A DNA stretch of 64,000 nucleotides, taken from NCBI GenBank assembly GCA_013289765.1, contig JABCZI010000004.1:62001-126000 (forward strand), written 5' to 3'. Shown one piece after another: positions 16,787 to 25,469 of the stretch; position 1 is the stretch's first letter, and each line of letters starts with the position of its first letter. Made by a program: the position numbers and the translations under genes. The DNA comes from Acidobacteriota bacterium. Lineage in GTDB: Bacteria > Acidobacteriota > Terriglobia > Terriglobales > Acidobacteriaceae. Under the pieces are notes generated by a model that was given only the letters and a program-made list of their open reading frames with translations, did not search any database and had not been told where the DNA came from.

Positions 16787-17749
16787 CTAACTGCTGGCTC
16801 CCGGCTTCCAGCTTTTCGCCCGGGCCGCAACTTTCTGCTGAACCCGCAATGACTCTTCCTTCTCTGAGAACGCTGCTGCCGCAGATTCTTGCGTCAGGCT
16901 GCGGCGAATATTCACCTGCAGGTCGCGCACATCCACTTCTAATGCCTCCTCAGCCTGGCGCCGGGTCATGCCTTGCTGCATCATGCCAGCCAGAATCTTC
17001 TTGCGCAACACCTTGGCCAGCTTATCCACCTTGCGGCTGATGGTGGATTCATGTACACCCAGCATGCGTGCGACTTCGGCCAGAGTGTGTCCGTCGAGAT
17101 AATACGCCGCCAGCACCAAGCGGTCTTCGTTCGCAAGAGCCGCGAGAACCGCGTCAGTGGCGGATTCCAGCCGCGGGTCAGCCGAAGGCACATGCTCGGG
17201 CTCAGCTGCGGCGAACTGCTCACCATCTTCGTTTTCTTCTTCCAGGCTGACCAGGCGTTTGGTGCGGCGGTAGCGATTTACGAATTCCTGCGCCAGCACC
17301 GTGCGCAGCCAACCTTCGAGCGAACCTCGTCCGGTAAACGATGCCAGCTTCGAAACGCGTTCCCCTTCCCGCAGACTCGTTCCGTAGAGCTCGGCATACA
17401 GGCTGTCGGCAAGGTCGCGGGCAGCCGATTCCTCGCGCGCGACGCGCAACGCCGATTGATAGAGCTTCTCGCGATAGCGAATGAGAAAAAGTTCCCACGC
17501 GGAATTATTGCCCGCGGCGCACGCACGAGCCAGCCCAAGTTCTTCCACGCGCAACGTCAATAGAAACGTTCGAGCCTCGCTTTGACCAACGCCGCTTGGA
17601 AGATATTTCACGGCAACGTCACAGAGGATTGCCGCGAACGCTTCGCAAGTAAGGCCAATCTTCTCGCAGCCGCTTTTAGCGTGCAATTCCGCAAGCACGT
17701 CGGCGACGGCCGATTGCACTGCAGCCGAAATTGGTTTCGCGGAGCGCAT
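16787..17749 (-). CDS. ECF-type RNA polymerase sigma factor with N-terminal extension
   Basis: Region 2 is seen at about residues 95-140 (LFLIRYREKLYQSALRVA, ARDLADSLYAELYG) and region 4 at about 220-270 with a helix-turn-helix (HTLAEVARMLGVHESTISRKV). At 320 residues it is much longer than the usual ECF factor of about 190, owing to an N-terminal region (residues 1-90) and a C-terminal charged tail. It should direct polymerase to extracytoplasmic-stress promoters and be held by the anti-sigma encoded just downstream. The ATG at 17749 is chosen over an upstream Met at 17767; both are possible. Confidence 0.85.
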   Translation of the reverse strand: MRSAKPISAAVQSAVADVLAELHAKSGCEKIGLTCEAFAAILCDVAVKYLPSGVGQSEARTFLLTLRVEELGLARACAAGNNSAWELFLIRYREKLYQSALRVAREESAARDLADSLYAELYGTSLREGERVSKLASFTGRGSLEGWLRTVLAQEFVNRYRRTKRLVSLEEENEDGEQFAAAEPEHVPSADPRLESATDAVLAALANEDRLVLAAYYLDGHTLAEVARMLGVHESTISRKVDKLAKVLRKKILAGMMQQGMTRRQAEEALEVDVRDLQVNIRRSLTQESAAAAFSEKEESLRVQQKVAARAKSWKPGASS

Positions 17750-17978
17750 GAACGAAACTAAAAACAAAACTTAAAGAAGAAACGTGGTAGAGGCCCAGTT
17801 CCTGATGCTACCAATTCATTAGACGCTTGCAACGTTAATTTTGTTCGCAAGGCGCGAGCGCCTTCCCGTTCTTCCCCCGAAGTTGAGATGCGCGGCAGAA
17901 CGATTCGAGGTCACTGCGGTAACTCGCAACACAGCTGGCCGCAACCGCGACGCATCAGCCGCCATCCAGAGGAGAACC

Positions 17979-19157
17979 ATGCTCAGGATTAAGCGTCCGA
18001 GATTATTTGTGGCGGTGGCAGTTGTCCTGGCCGTGGCCGGAATGGTCTTACCGGACCCGCGCCCGGTTCGTGCCGGAGAACAGCCTTCTCTCCCCGGAGA
18101 GTACAAGGTGCTGGATCCAATCCGGCATGGAAGTCTCACCATCTTCCCTGTGGTCGCTCGCAAATCCTACGCCACGGGCGACTTCTTAACGCTCGATGAA
18201 GGCTTACGATCGGGAGACGTTGTTGTCACCGAGTACGGAAGCGTTCCCGGGTTACTGCGGCGTCGTATCCCTCCTGCCCTGCAACATAATGGCGCCGAAG
18301 TGAACCGGTTGGTGCTGGTCAACAATTCAAAGCGTCCGCTATTGCTGCTGGCCGGCGAGATCGTTACCGGAGGCAAACAGGACCGCGTGATCGGGAAAGA
18401 TCGCATCGTGCCGCCGGAAAGCGATCCTGTCGACCTAAGTGTGTTCTGTGTCGAGCCGGGCCGCTGGGTCGCGACCAGCGACCGCTTCGGAGCGTCAGGA
18501 ACCACCTACGGAGCGCCGGGAATTGGGTCGGGCAGCGGCGGCGGCATTGGCGCATCGGCTGGGACAATGATGGCGCAGCCATCAGTTCGGGCCAAAGCCA
18601 TGGGCGACAAAGATCAGAATCAAGTTTGGGCCGAAGTAAGAAAGCAGCAGTCCTCGATGGCAGTCGAGGTGGCTCCGTCTGCTCCACAGGCAAGCAGGGA
18701 CGAGATCCGCTCGACCAGTTCGTATGCTCACGTGATGGAAAATAAGGACGTGAAGGAAAAGATAGATGAAGTCGCCAAGCCCATTGAGCAGAACTATCAG
18801 AGCCTTATCAAGCAACTTCGCGATCGCAAGGCAGTCGGAGTGGTGGTCGCGGTGAACGGGCGCATCATCTGGTCCGACGTTTTTGCCAGCACCGAACTCC
18901 TGGAAAAATATTGGCCGAAGCTGGTGCGCTCCTATGCATCAGAAGCCGTGGTAAGCCGCGCCAAAGGCGGCGAGGCCAGCCTGGCACAGGCCGAAGCGTT
19001 TCTTGCAAATATGGAAGGCCGTAAAGAAACGATTGAAAACGAACCGGGAATTTACCGGCATACCGAAGTTAGCGGCGACGGCTTCAAGGCTTTCGCGCTC
19101 ATGTCATTGCTCCCAAAGACCGGCTTCGATGTACACGTAGCAAAGATGGCAGAATGA
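17979..19157 (+). CDS. exported ARPP-1 domain protein
   Basis: A 392-residue protein with a signal peptide (RLFVAVAVVLAVAGMVL). The mature part matches the ARPP-1 family: HGSLTIFPVVARKSY, FLTLDEGLRSGDVVVTE, VNRLVLVNNSKRPLLLLAGE, GGKQDRVIGKDRIVPP and SVFCVEPGRWVA, followed by a Gly-rich loop and a helical C-terminal region. The name comes from its association with ADP-ribosylglycohydrolase and rhodanese-phosphatase proteins; the molecular role is not known. A good ribosome binding site (AGAGGAGA) fixes the ATG at 17979. It is divergent from the sigma/anti-sigma operon and could be one of its targets (inference). Confidence 0.8.
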   Translation: MLRIKRPRLFVAVAVVLAVAGMVLPDPRPVRAGEQPSLPGEYKVLDPIRHGSLTIFPVVARKSYATGDFLTLDEGLRSGDVVVTEYGSVPGLLRRRIPPALQHNGAEVNRLVLVNNSKRPLLLLAGEIVTGGKQDRVIGKDRIVPPESDPVDLSVFCVEPGRWVATSDRFGASGTTYGAPGIGSGSGGGIGASAGTMMAQPSVRAKAMGDKDQNQVWAEVRKQQSSMAVEVAPSAPQASRDEIRSTSSYAHVMENKDVKEKIDEVAKPIEQNYQSLIKQLRDRKAVGVVVAVNGRIIWSDVFASTELLEKYWPKLVRSYASEAVVSRAKGGEASLAQAEAFLANMEGRKETIENEPGIYRHTEVSGDGFKAFALMSLLPKTGFDVHVAKMAE

Positions 19158-19164
19158 ATAGCAG

Positions 19165-19223
19165 TGGTCAGTGGTTGGTAAGAACTATGTGGCCCGAACT
19201 GCTCGGCGATTACTGGCCACCGA
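19165..19223. repeat. low-complexity repeat of GTGGTCAGTGG-type units
   Basis: After the ARPP-1 stop the sequence repeats GTGGTCAGTGGTTGG and, on the other side, CACTGGCCACTGGCCACTG, the latter reaching into the end of the convergent HEAT gene frame. It resembles dispersed intergenic repeats seen elsewhere in the window. Confidence 0.35.
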
Positions 19224-20297
19224 TCACTGGCCACTGGCCACTGACTTTTGGTACCAGTTGCGCCACGCCGCAGAATCATTGGGCAAAGGCTGTTTCGTGA
19301 TATCGTGCAGCGCCTGGAACGCCCAGGCGTGGGTTTGCCCATCGAGTGCGGGATCATCGGAGTAATTGATCAATTGCGGGACGGCGGTGAGGCGTTGTTC
19401 GTGCGTCAGCATTCCGGATTCCGCCAGGCCGCAAGCCGCTCGCTCGCGCACCAGAGCCGAAGCATCGTTGTGCATAGAGTCAAGCAAAGGCGCGATGGCT
19501 GAAGTGGTGCCCACCAAGGCGAGGCCTTCAACGGCCCAACGGCGAGAGTCTTCTGAATCTTTGCCGGAATCGTTCAGATGTCCTGTTAAGACCTGGACCA
19601 CGCGATCAGTTTCAACGCCTCGGTTTCCCAGCAAGCCAAGAGCCCACAAGGCCCAGATCTTTTGCGCATGATCGGACGAGTTGGCCCGCCCCACCAACCC
19701 TTCTACCGTAGGATCGCTCTTGCTTAATCCATACGCCGCAAGCTGAACTTCAATGCCTGAAGTCCGCACATTCTGATCGTTCGAATTGAGAGCAACAGTG
19801 GTGAGCTGGCTGAGTTCCGGATTCCAGCTTAGTTTCCCGCGCCAACTCTCCGCATGAGCCTGAATCTCATCGTTGGCCCGGTTGGAGGCGTCAACTGATC
19901 GGCTCACTGCTTGCGTCAGCAACATCTCCGCTTGCTTCTGCGCCTTCTGGCCATCCAGATTACGCTGTGAAAATTTGCCGGCGGAAACCGCAGTACTCTT
20001 TTTCGATGAGAAAGTTCCTGCAGTCTTTCCCCACTTGGCTGTTACGCCAGACACTAAAAGCGCGGAGACAATTCCGCCGATCATGGCCATCAGTTGAAGT
20101 AAGCGCAGGTTTTTAGGGAGCGCTCGAAGATTAGAAGGCGCGTTCCTCGTCGGCACGGGCCCGGTTGCTGACAAACCGGCGGACGATTTCGCAAAATCCG
20201 AATCCGGGCCCAGGGTTCCATAATCCGGGGTCGGCGTAAGCCGCGGGTCTGCGGGCTGCGCCAATCCTTTCTCACCATGCTGTACAAATACTCCCAT
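19224..20297 (-). CDS. HEAT-repeat membrane protein
   Basis: A 357-residue protein with a disordered Pro/Ser-rich N-terminus, one membrane helix near residues 70-86 (LQLMAMIGGIVSALLVSG) and a C-terminal run of HEAT-like helix pairs (SGIEVQLAAYGLSKSDPTVEG, KIWALWALGLLGNRG, SRRWAVEGLALVGTTSAIAPLLD, RERAACGLAESG), each pairing a short helix with a predicted alpha-alpha repeat. Such proteins usually serve as scaffolds. The last dozen codons overlap the repeat region, so the true C-terminus is uncertain. No partner is evident; it is convergent with the ARPP-1 gene. Confidence 0.7.
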   Translation of the reverse strand: MGVFVQHGEKGLAQPADPRLTPTPDYGTLGPDSDFAKSSAGLSATGPVPTRNAPSNLRALPKNLRLLQLMAMIGGIVSALLVSGVTAKWGKTAGTFSSKKSTAVSAGKFSQRNLDGQKAQKQAEMLLTQAVSRSVDASNRANDEIQAHAESWRGKLSWNPELSQLTTVALNSNDQNVRTSGIEVQLAAYGLSKSDPTVEGLVGRANSSDHAQKIWALWALGLLGNRGVETDRVVQVLTGHLNDSGKDSEDSRRWAVEGLALVGTTSAIAPLLDSMHNDASALVRERAACGLAESGMLTHEQRLTAVPQLINYSDDPALDGQTHAWAFQALHDITKQPLPNDSAAWRNWYQKSVASGQ

Positions 20298-20495
20298 AAG
20301 CTAAAGTTTAGGGATTGCCGAAGATAGGGTAAAGTTACTTCTGGACCTCGCCTGTTTTGAATTTAGATGACCCTTCGCGGCTACCTGTAGCCCGAAACTG
20401 GCATCGGAATACGACGCGGGGATCAGAAAGCTGACGAGGAATTCATGACTGCTGAAAACATGTCTGCCACAAATACTTGTGTGAAAGGAAAGCTC

Positions 20496-21521
20496 ATGCG
20501 CTATTGGTTGTCTCCGATCATTCTGCTGGTCGCGACTGTAGCCCTGGCCGCCGCGGCTCCCGCATATAAGGTTGTGAACACGTATAACGTGGGCGGCGAT
20601 GGTGGTTGGGATTACTTAACAGCCGATTCTTCCGCGCGCCGTCTTTATATTTCTCGCGCTACTCACGTCATCGTGCTCGATCTCGATTCCGGCAAAACCG
20701 TGGGCGACATCGCCGACACCCCCGGAGTTCACGGCATCGCCCTTGCGCCGGAACTCGGCCGCGGCTTCACGAGCAATGGACGCGAAGGCACAGTGAGCAT
20801 CTTCGATCTGAAAACACTGGCTACCAGCAGCAAAGTAAAAGTTGGCGACAATCCCGATGCTATTCTCTACGATCCCGCGACCAAGCGCGTCTTCACCTTC
20901 AATGGACGCAGTCAGGATTCGACGGCCATCGATGCCACCAACGGCAAAGTCCTGGGCACCATTAAATTGGACGGCAAACCGGAATTCGCGGCCAGCGATG
21001 GCAAAGGCGGACTCTGGGTAAATATTGAGGACAAGAGCGAACTGGTTTCCATCGACCCCAATAAACTTGAAGTGAAAGCGAAGTGGCCGCTCGCGCCATG
21101 CACCGAACCAAGCGGTCTCTCCATCGACAAGAAGAATCACCGGCTGTTTGTCGGCTGCGATAACAAGATGATGGCAGTCGTAAATGCGGATACTGGAAAA
21201 GTATTGGCAACCCCCGCCATCGGCGAGGGAGTTGACGCGACTGCATTCGACGACCAAGCCGGGCTGGCATTCGCCTCTTGCGGCGGCGACGGCGTACTTA
21301 CCGTTGTTAAAGAAGAGTCTACCGACAAGTTCAGTGTTGCGGAAAATGTTCCCACGGAAAAGGGCGCCCGCACCCTGGCCCTCGACTCCAAGACCCACAA
21401 TGTATTCGTAGTGACGGCGAAGTTCGGCCCACCGCCGGCCGCCACCGCGGATAATCCGCATCCTCGCCGCTCCATTGTGCCCGACTCATTTGTTGTCCTC
21501 GTGGTTGGCCCCGGCAAATGA
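20496..21521 (+). CDS. exported YVTN-type beta-propeller protein
   Basis: From the ATG at 20496 the 341-residue product has a signal peptide (SPIILLVATVALAAAAPA) followed by repeated blade sequences of the YVTN/NHL type: VGGDGGWDYLTADSSARRLYI, HVIVLDLDSGKTVGDI, GREGTVSIFDLKTL, DPATKRVFTFNG, ATNGKVLGTI, DADTGKVLATPA-like segments. Such seven-bladed propellers bind ligands or act as scaffolds outside the cytoplasm. It overlaps the downstream phospholipase gene by four bases (ATGA), so the two are translationally coupled. An upstream in-frame Met at 20445 is possible but would displace the leader. Confidence 0.8.
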   Translation: MRYWLSPIILLVATVALAAAAPAYKVVNTYNVGGDGGWDYLTADSSARRLYISRATHVIVLDLDSGKTVGDIADTPGVHGIALAPELGRGFTSNGREGTVSIFDLKTLATSSKVKVGDNPDAILYDPATKRVFTFNGRSQDSTAIDATNGKVLGTIKLDGKPEFAASDGKGGLWVNIEDKSELVSIDPNKLEVKAKWPLAPCTEPSGLSIDKKNHRLFVGCDNKMMAVVNADTGKVLATPAIGEGVDATAFDDQAGLAFASCGGDGVLTVVKEESTDKFSVAENVPTEKGARTLALDSKTHNVFVVTAKFGPPPAATADNPHPRRSIVPDSFVVLVVGPGK

Positions 21522-22876
21522 GACGGCTCTTCAATTTCTGGCAAGTTGTGGTCCGGCTTGCGGTGACGGTTGTCCTTCTGCACAGTTGCATGATGCAGCG
21601 GTCAGCGGCTTACTCCGTGCTCACGCACGAAGAAGTCGTTGACTTGGTGTGGAAGGACAACTTTGTTCCTTTGCTGAAGAAGCGTTTTCCTTCGGCCACG
21701 GACGACGATTTGAAAAAAGCGCACGCCTTTGCCTATGGCGGTTCGCTGATTCAGGATATGGGCTACTACCCATTCGGCAACAAGTATTTCAGTGACCTTA
21801 CACACTACGTCCGTACAGGCGACTTCATCGTCAATATGATCAACGAATCCTCCGATCTCAACGAATATGCTTTTGCGCTGGGCGCGTTGGCGCATTACTC
21901 CGCGGACAACACGGGGCATCCCACCGTGAATAAGGCCGTTAGCCTGCAATTTCCGAAGCTGCGAAAAAAATATGGAGACGTGGTCACCTATGAAGACGAT
22001 CCGAAAGCCCACATCCGCACCGAGTTTGGCTTCGACGTCACCCAGGTTGCCAAGAACCGTTACACCTCCGATCGCTATCATGACTTCATCGGTTTCGAGA
22101 TTGCAAAGCCGGTGCTTGAGCGCGCGTTTCAGGATACTTACAACATTCCATTGACCGACGTGGTTACGAAAGAAGATCTGGCCTTCGGCACCTTCCGGCG
22201 CGCCATCAGCCAGATAATCCCTGAGATGACCCGCGTGGCGCTGCTCACCCGGCGCCCCGAAATCGTCAAGGAGACTCCAAACTTCAGAGAGCGTGAGTTC
22301 CGTTACTATTTGTCGCGCACGAACTACCAGAGGGAATGGGGCAAAGGTTATCGCCGTCCCGGTTTCGGAACGCGCCTGCTGGCATTCATTCTCAGGTTCG
22401 TACCAAAAATTGGACCCTTCAAGGCCCTCGACTTCAAAGTCCCCTCGCACAAGACCGAAGACCTTTATATTGCCAGCGTCGATCTGACAATCGAGAATTA
22501 CAAAAAGCTGCTGACCGAAACGTCCGGCGGAAAATTGAAGCTAAGCAATACCGATTTCGATACCGGCCACGATACCCGCGCAGGGGAATACGCGCTGACC
22601 GATAAGACTTACGAACTTCTGCTTGACCAGTTGGCGGCGCATAATTTCGACAAAATCACTTTGGAACTGCGGAACAATATTCTGGCTTTTTATTCGGACT
22701 CGGCCGCACCCATCCACACCAAGAAGAACGCTAAAGCTTGGGAGAAAACGCGGGCGGAACTGGAGAAGCTTCGAGCGCTGCCGGAACCTCCTCCGTTGGG
22801 ACCGAAAACGACTTCTGAGATTTCGTTCGAACCGGACGAAACGGTTGAGCAGCCCTACAGCGGCAACGAGCCATAA
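21518..22876 (+). CDS. zinc-dependent phospholipase C family protein
   Basis: A 452-residue exported protein with a leader (LAVTVVLLHSCMMQRSAAYS). The mature N-terminus carries the phospholipase C/S1-P1 nuclease-like metal-binding pattern: THEEVVDLVW, HAFAYGGSLIQDMGYYPFG, FSDLTHYVRTGDF and GALAHYSADNTGHP, with the His and Asp residues expected to bind zinc. Family members hydrolyse phospholipid head groups, but many bacterial homologues are untested. The ATG overlaps the preceding propeller gene stop by four bases, so the two probably act together in the envelope (inference). The C-terminal half is not assigned to a domain. Confidence 0.78.
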   Translation: MRRLFNFWQVVVRLAVTVVLLHSCMMQRSAAYSVLTHEEVVDLVWKDNFVPLLKKRFPSATDDDLKKAHAFAYGGSLIQDMGYYPFGNKYFSDLTHYVRTGDFIVNMINESSDLNEYAFALGALAHYSADNTGHPTVNKAVSLQFPKLRKKYGDVVTYEDDPKAHIRTEFGFDVTQVAKNRYTSDRYHDFIGFEIAKPVLERAFQDTYNIPLTDVVTKEDLAFGTFRRAISQIIPEMTRVALLTRRPEIVKETPNFREREFRYYLSRTNYQREWGKGYRRPGFGTRLLAFILRFVPKIGPFKALDFKVPSHKTEDLYIASVDLTIENYKKLLTETSGGKLKLSNTDFDTGHDTRAGEYALTDKTYELLLDQLAAHNFDKITLELRNNILAFYSDSAAPIHTKKNAKAWEKTRAELEKLRALPEPPPLGPKTTSEISFEPDETVEQPYSGNEP

Positions 22877-22888
22877 GCGAGGGAGACT

Positions 22889-22933
22889 CGAACGACCGTT
22901 CGGTTGTCAAAAATATTGATTCCCATTTATTAT
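22889..22933 (+). promoter_or_regulatory. promoter with overlapping 14-bp palindrome upstream of the flavin reductase
   Basis: A candidate promoter reads TTGTCA (22904-22909), an 18-base spacer and TATTAT (22928-22933). Immediately upstream, and abutting the -35, is a perfect inverted repeat CGAACG-AC-CGTTCG (22889-22902). From memory it matches the pattern CNAACGNNCGTTNG described for a TetR-family repressor of phenylacetate genes in Thermus. A TetR gene lies about 1.1 kb downstream. The regulator-operator link is an inference. Confidence 0.5.
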
Positions 22934-23009
22934 CTCAACACTCTAACCCGTGCCAACATTTGCCTGCCTGCGCAGGCATTCTGATTTTAGCTTGCGAGGT
23001 TTTTGAATC

Positions 23010-23777
23010 ATGGCGACTTCGGACGACAAGTTTTATCATGCGCGCATTACCAAGCGCGTCGACTTCGCGCCCGATCTGTGGATGATTCGCATTCAGGCGG
23101 GGGAACACTTCAACTTTCTCCCTGGCCAATACGCCACGCTGGGCGTGGAAGAAGGCGGCAAGCGCATCGAGCGTCCTTACTCCATCGCGTCCTCGCCGGC
23201 GGAAGATGAAGTGGAGTTTTTCTTCGAACTGGTGCCCGAAGGTGCGCTCACACCCAAGCTTTACAAGCTGCAACCCGGCGACGAGTTGCTGATGCGCAAA
23301 GCTCCCAAAGGCAGGTTCGTCCTTGAAACGGCTAATGGGCGGACCAACCACTTACTAGTTTCCACGGTAACGGGCGTGGCTCCGTTCGTGAGCTTCATTC
23401 GCACTCTGTCAAAAGAATGGAAAGAGGGACGCTTCGACGGCACTCATAAGTTGTACCTGCTGAACGGCGCCAGCCGCCCCTGGGAGTTCGGATACAAGGA
23501 TGAGCTCACCCGATTCGCCGAGGAACTGCCATTTCTGAAATACGTTCCCACCGTAAGCCGTCCATGGGACCATGCCGATTGGCCGGGCGAGATTGGCCGC
23601 GCCGACGACATCCTGCGCAAATATGCCGACTCATGGGGGCTCGACGCAAGCAACACTCACGCCTACTTGTGCGGCCATCCGGATATGATTGCTAACAGCA
23701 AAGCGATTCTGAAGCGCCGCGGCTTTCTCGACAAGACTGCGATCAAGGAAGAGATTTACTGGATACCGGCGAAGTAG
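23010..23777 (+). CDS. ferredoxin--NADP reductase-like flavoprotein
   Basis: A 255-residue FNR-family oxidoreductase. The FAD-binding part contains ERPYSIASSP (the RxYS flavin motif) and the C-terminal NAD(P) lobe contains VSTVTGVAPFVSFIR and YLCGHPDMI, with a typical short end IYWIPAK. It has no 2Fe-2S domain, unlike the phenylacetate PaaE type, so it should pass electrons between NAD(P)H and a separate carrier such as ferredoxin. The substrate carrier is not encoded nearby. Its promoter carries a palindromic site (22889-22902). Confidence 0.85.
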   Translation: MATSDDKFYHARITKRVDFAPDLWMIRIQAGEHFNFLPGQYATLGVEEGGKRIERPYSIASSPAEDEVEFFFELVPEGALTPKLYKLQPGDELLMRKAPKGRFVLETANGRTNHLLVSTVTGVAPFVSFIRTLSKEWKEGRFDGTHKLYLLNGASRPWEFGYKDELTRFAEELPFLKYVPTVSRPWDHADWPGEIGRADDILRKYADSWGLDASNTHAYLCGHPDMIANSKAILKRRGFLDKTAIKEEIYWIPAK

Positions 23778-23820
23778 TACCGATAACCTGGCAGCGAATT
23801 GCAAACGAGAAGGCAGCGGG

Positions 23821-24144
23821 TCAGCTTTCCGCGGGTGCGAAGAAAACCAGCACAGCCAATTCTTCCCTCACATCGTAGAAACGGTGCTCTACTTCCGCCG
23901 CCACAAAGATCACGCTGCCCGGGAAAACTTCGCGATCTTGGTGATCAACCTTGAAGCGGGCGCGGCCGCGAATGACATAGTAAATCTCATCCTCATGATG
24001 CGGCTTCTGAGCATCGGTAGCTCCGGCAGCGAGGACGTAGATCCCGGCGCTCATCGAGGGCACGCGCAGGAACTCGCGATAGGGTTTGCCGCTTTCGTCG
24101 CGCCGTTCCTCGATCTCCGCCAAGGTGGCGATTAGCGTCTTCAC
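23821..24144 (-). CDS. cupin-domain protein
   Basis: The 107-residue product is a single small cupin: AGATDAQKPHHEDEIYYVIRG supplies the metal-binding His-His-Glu pattern of motif 1 and GSVIFVAAEVEHRFYDV supplies motif 2 with its His. Such proteins bind a metal and a small ligand; the activity is unknown. Its ATG overlaps the TetR gene stop by four bases, so the two are co-translated and it may be under the control of that regulator. Confidence 0.8.
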   Translation of the reverse strand: MKTLIATLAEIEERRDESGKPYREFLRVPSMSAGIYVLAAGATDAQKPHHEDEIYYVIRGRARFKVDHQDREVFPGSVIFVAAEVEHRFYDVREELAVLVFFAPAES

Positions 24145-24734
24145 GCGAAGATTCCGCCGAAGATGAGATCGGTAAATTGCGGGATCAAATTTTGCGCCTG
24201 CAGTTCGCCCTCGGGCTTATACCATTGATAGATCCAGTTAATCATCCCCAGCAAAGCGAACGCGGCTGCGCGCGGACTGACCCTGGCCTTGGCGTGATGG
24301 CGTGCTTTCTCTTGCACTTCCGCCATCAGGCTTTCCAGAAAGTGGACGTAATCTTTCTTGCGTGAATTGATGCGCTTGCGCAACGCTGGTGGCAGCGGAT
24401 GGTTCTCGTGCAGCATCACTGTAATCTCGCGATCGCGCGGGCTGAGCACGACCTCGATGTGAAGCCGGATCAGGGCCCGCAACCGCTCCTCGGGATCGGC
24501 AATGCCGCGCACGGGATTGAGTACGCGCTCCTGTGTGATCTCCATGGCGTGGTCCATGATCTCAAACAGGATTTCGTCCTTGCTTTGAAAATGATGATAG
24601 AGCCCGCCCTTGCTCAGCTTGAGCGCCGCCGCCACATCGTTCATGGAAGTGGCGTCGTATCCCCGCTGCTGAAACAGGCGTGCGGCGGCGCGCAGAATTT
24701 CCTGACGGGAATCGACCACAGTGTCGCGGGCCAT
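24141..24734 (-). CDS. TetR family transcriptional regulator
   Basis: A 197-residue regulator. The N-terminal helix-turn-helix is clear (ILRAAARLFQQRGYDATSMNDVAAALKLSKGGLYHHFQSKDEI), and the C-terminal ligand domain ends in IYQWYKPEGELQAQNLIPQFTDLIF, a pattern frequent in TetR proteins of acyl-CoA and fatty-acid metabolism (FadR/PaaR/KstR2 type). That suggests an acyl-CoA effector (inference). It is followed by a cupin gene overlapping by four bases. Palindromes at 22889-22902 and 31735-31748 are possible targets, but no site is seen in its own upstream region. Confidence 0.88.
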   Translation of the reverse strand: MARDTVVDSRQEILRAAARLFQQRGYDATSMNDVAAALKLSKGGLYHHFQSKDEILFEIMDHAMEITQERVLNPVRGIADPEERLRALIRLHIEVVLSPRDREITVMLHENHPLPPALRKRINSRKKDYVHFLESLMAEVQEKARHHAKARVSPRAAAFALLGMINWIYQWYKPEGELQAQNLIPQFTDLIFGGIFA

Positions 24735-24878
24735 CGGCTGACATGGTAAACAGTTGCGAGGGGGAATGCCAATGGGGGCTCAATTCCCACCTGGCAGTTC
24801 CTCGGCTTCTGGCTTCGGGTCGCGAGCCAGGGAGTTTACAATTTCCTTTCTGTGACGAATGAATGGGAAGGATTGTGA

Positions 24879-25235
24879 ATGAAGTATGTCCTCTGGCTCG
24901 CCCTCGTTGTCGTTGCCGTGATCGCCGCTTGGAGAATCATTCAGCCAGAAATCATGAATGCGATTTTCCGAGACGACTTGCACGATGTAGCCGCCCAACT
25001 CGCACCTCGCATCGGTTTTTCTCAGCCCAGTTCCGACGACGACCTTCGCGCCATCGTCGTCCGGAAGGCCGAAGAGCACAATATTCATCTCGACCCCGGG
25101 CAAGTGACCTTGCAGAGTAGCGGCCCGTCAGAAAGTCGCGTGGTCTACATCAAAGTGGTTTACACCGTGCCCGTGAACCTCTTCGTCTACTCGTTCCGCC
25201 TCCACTTCACTCCCACTAGCGGCAACAAGTTCTAG
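24879..25235 (+). CDS. membrane-anchored protein of unknown function
   Basis: A 118-residue protein with an N-terminal anchor (YVLWLALVVVAVIAAWRII) and a small exported domain rich in charged residues, ending in a beta-strand pair (SRVVYIKVVYTVPVNLFVYSFRLHF). This layout resembles small DUF4845-like anchored proteins, but I cannot assign it to a family. It stands alone, divergent from the TetR gene. Confidence 0.55.
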   Translation: MKYVLWLALVVVAVIAAWRIIQPEIMNAIFRDDLHDVAAQLAPRIGFSQPSSDDDLRAIVVRKAEEHNIHLDPGQVTLQSSGPSESRVVYIKVVYTVPVNLFVYSFRLHFTPTSGNKF

Positions 25236-25469
25236 AAGTGCCGAGTGGCCCACCTTTCCCGCTCGATTCGCAGAATTACAGGACGGGTGATTTGTTCATG
25301 AGCGCACGGCCGAGTAAGGTTCGGGCGAATACGCTGCCGACAGCATCGCTGCCCACTTCCCGCAAAGGACGCTGGGAAATGGGGCACCCAATAGTTTTTC
25401 TGAAGATCTCCACTTCAGTTTTTTGACAATCTCCACCTCTACTGGTGCCGCAGAAATCACTCGGCGACA

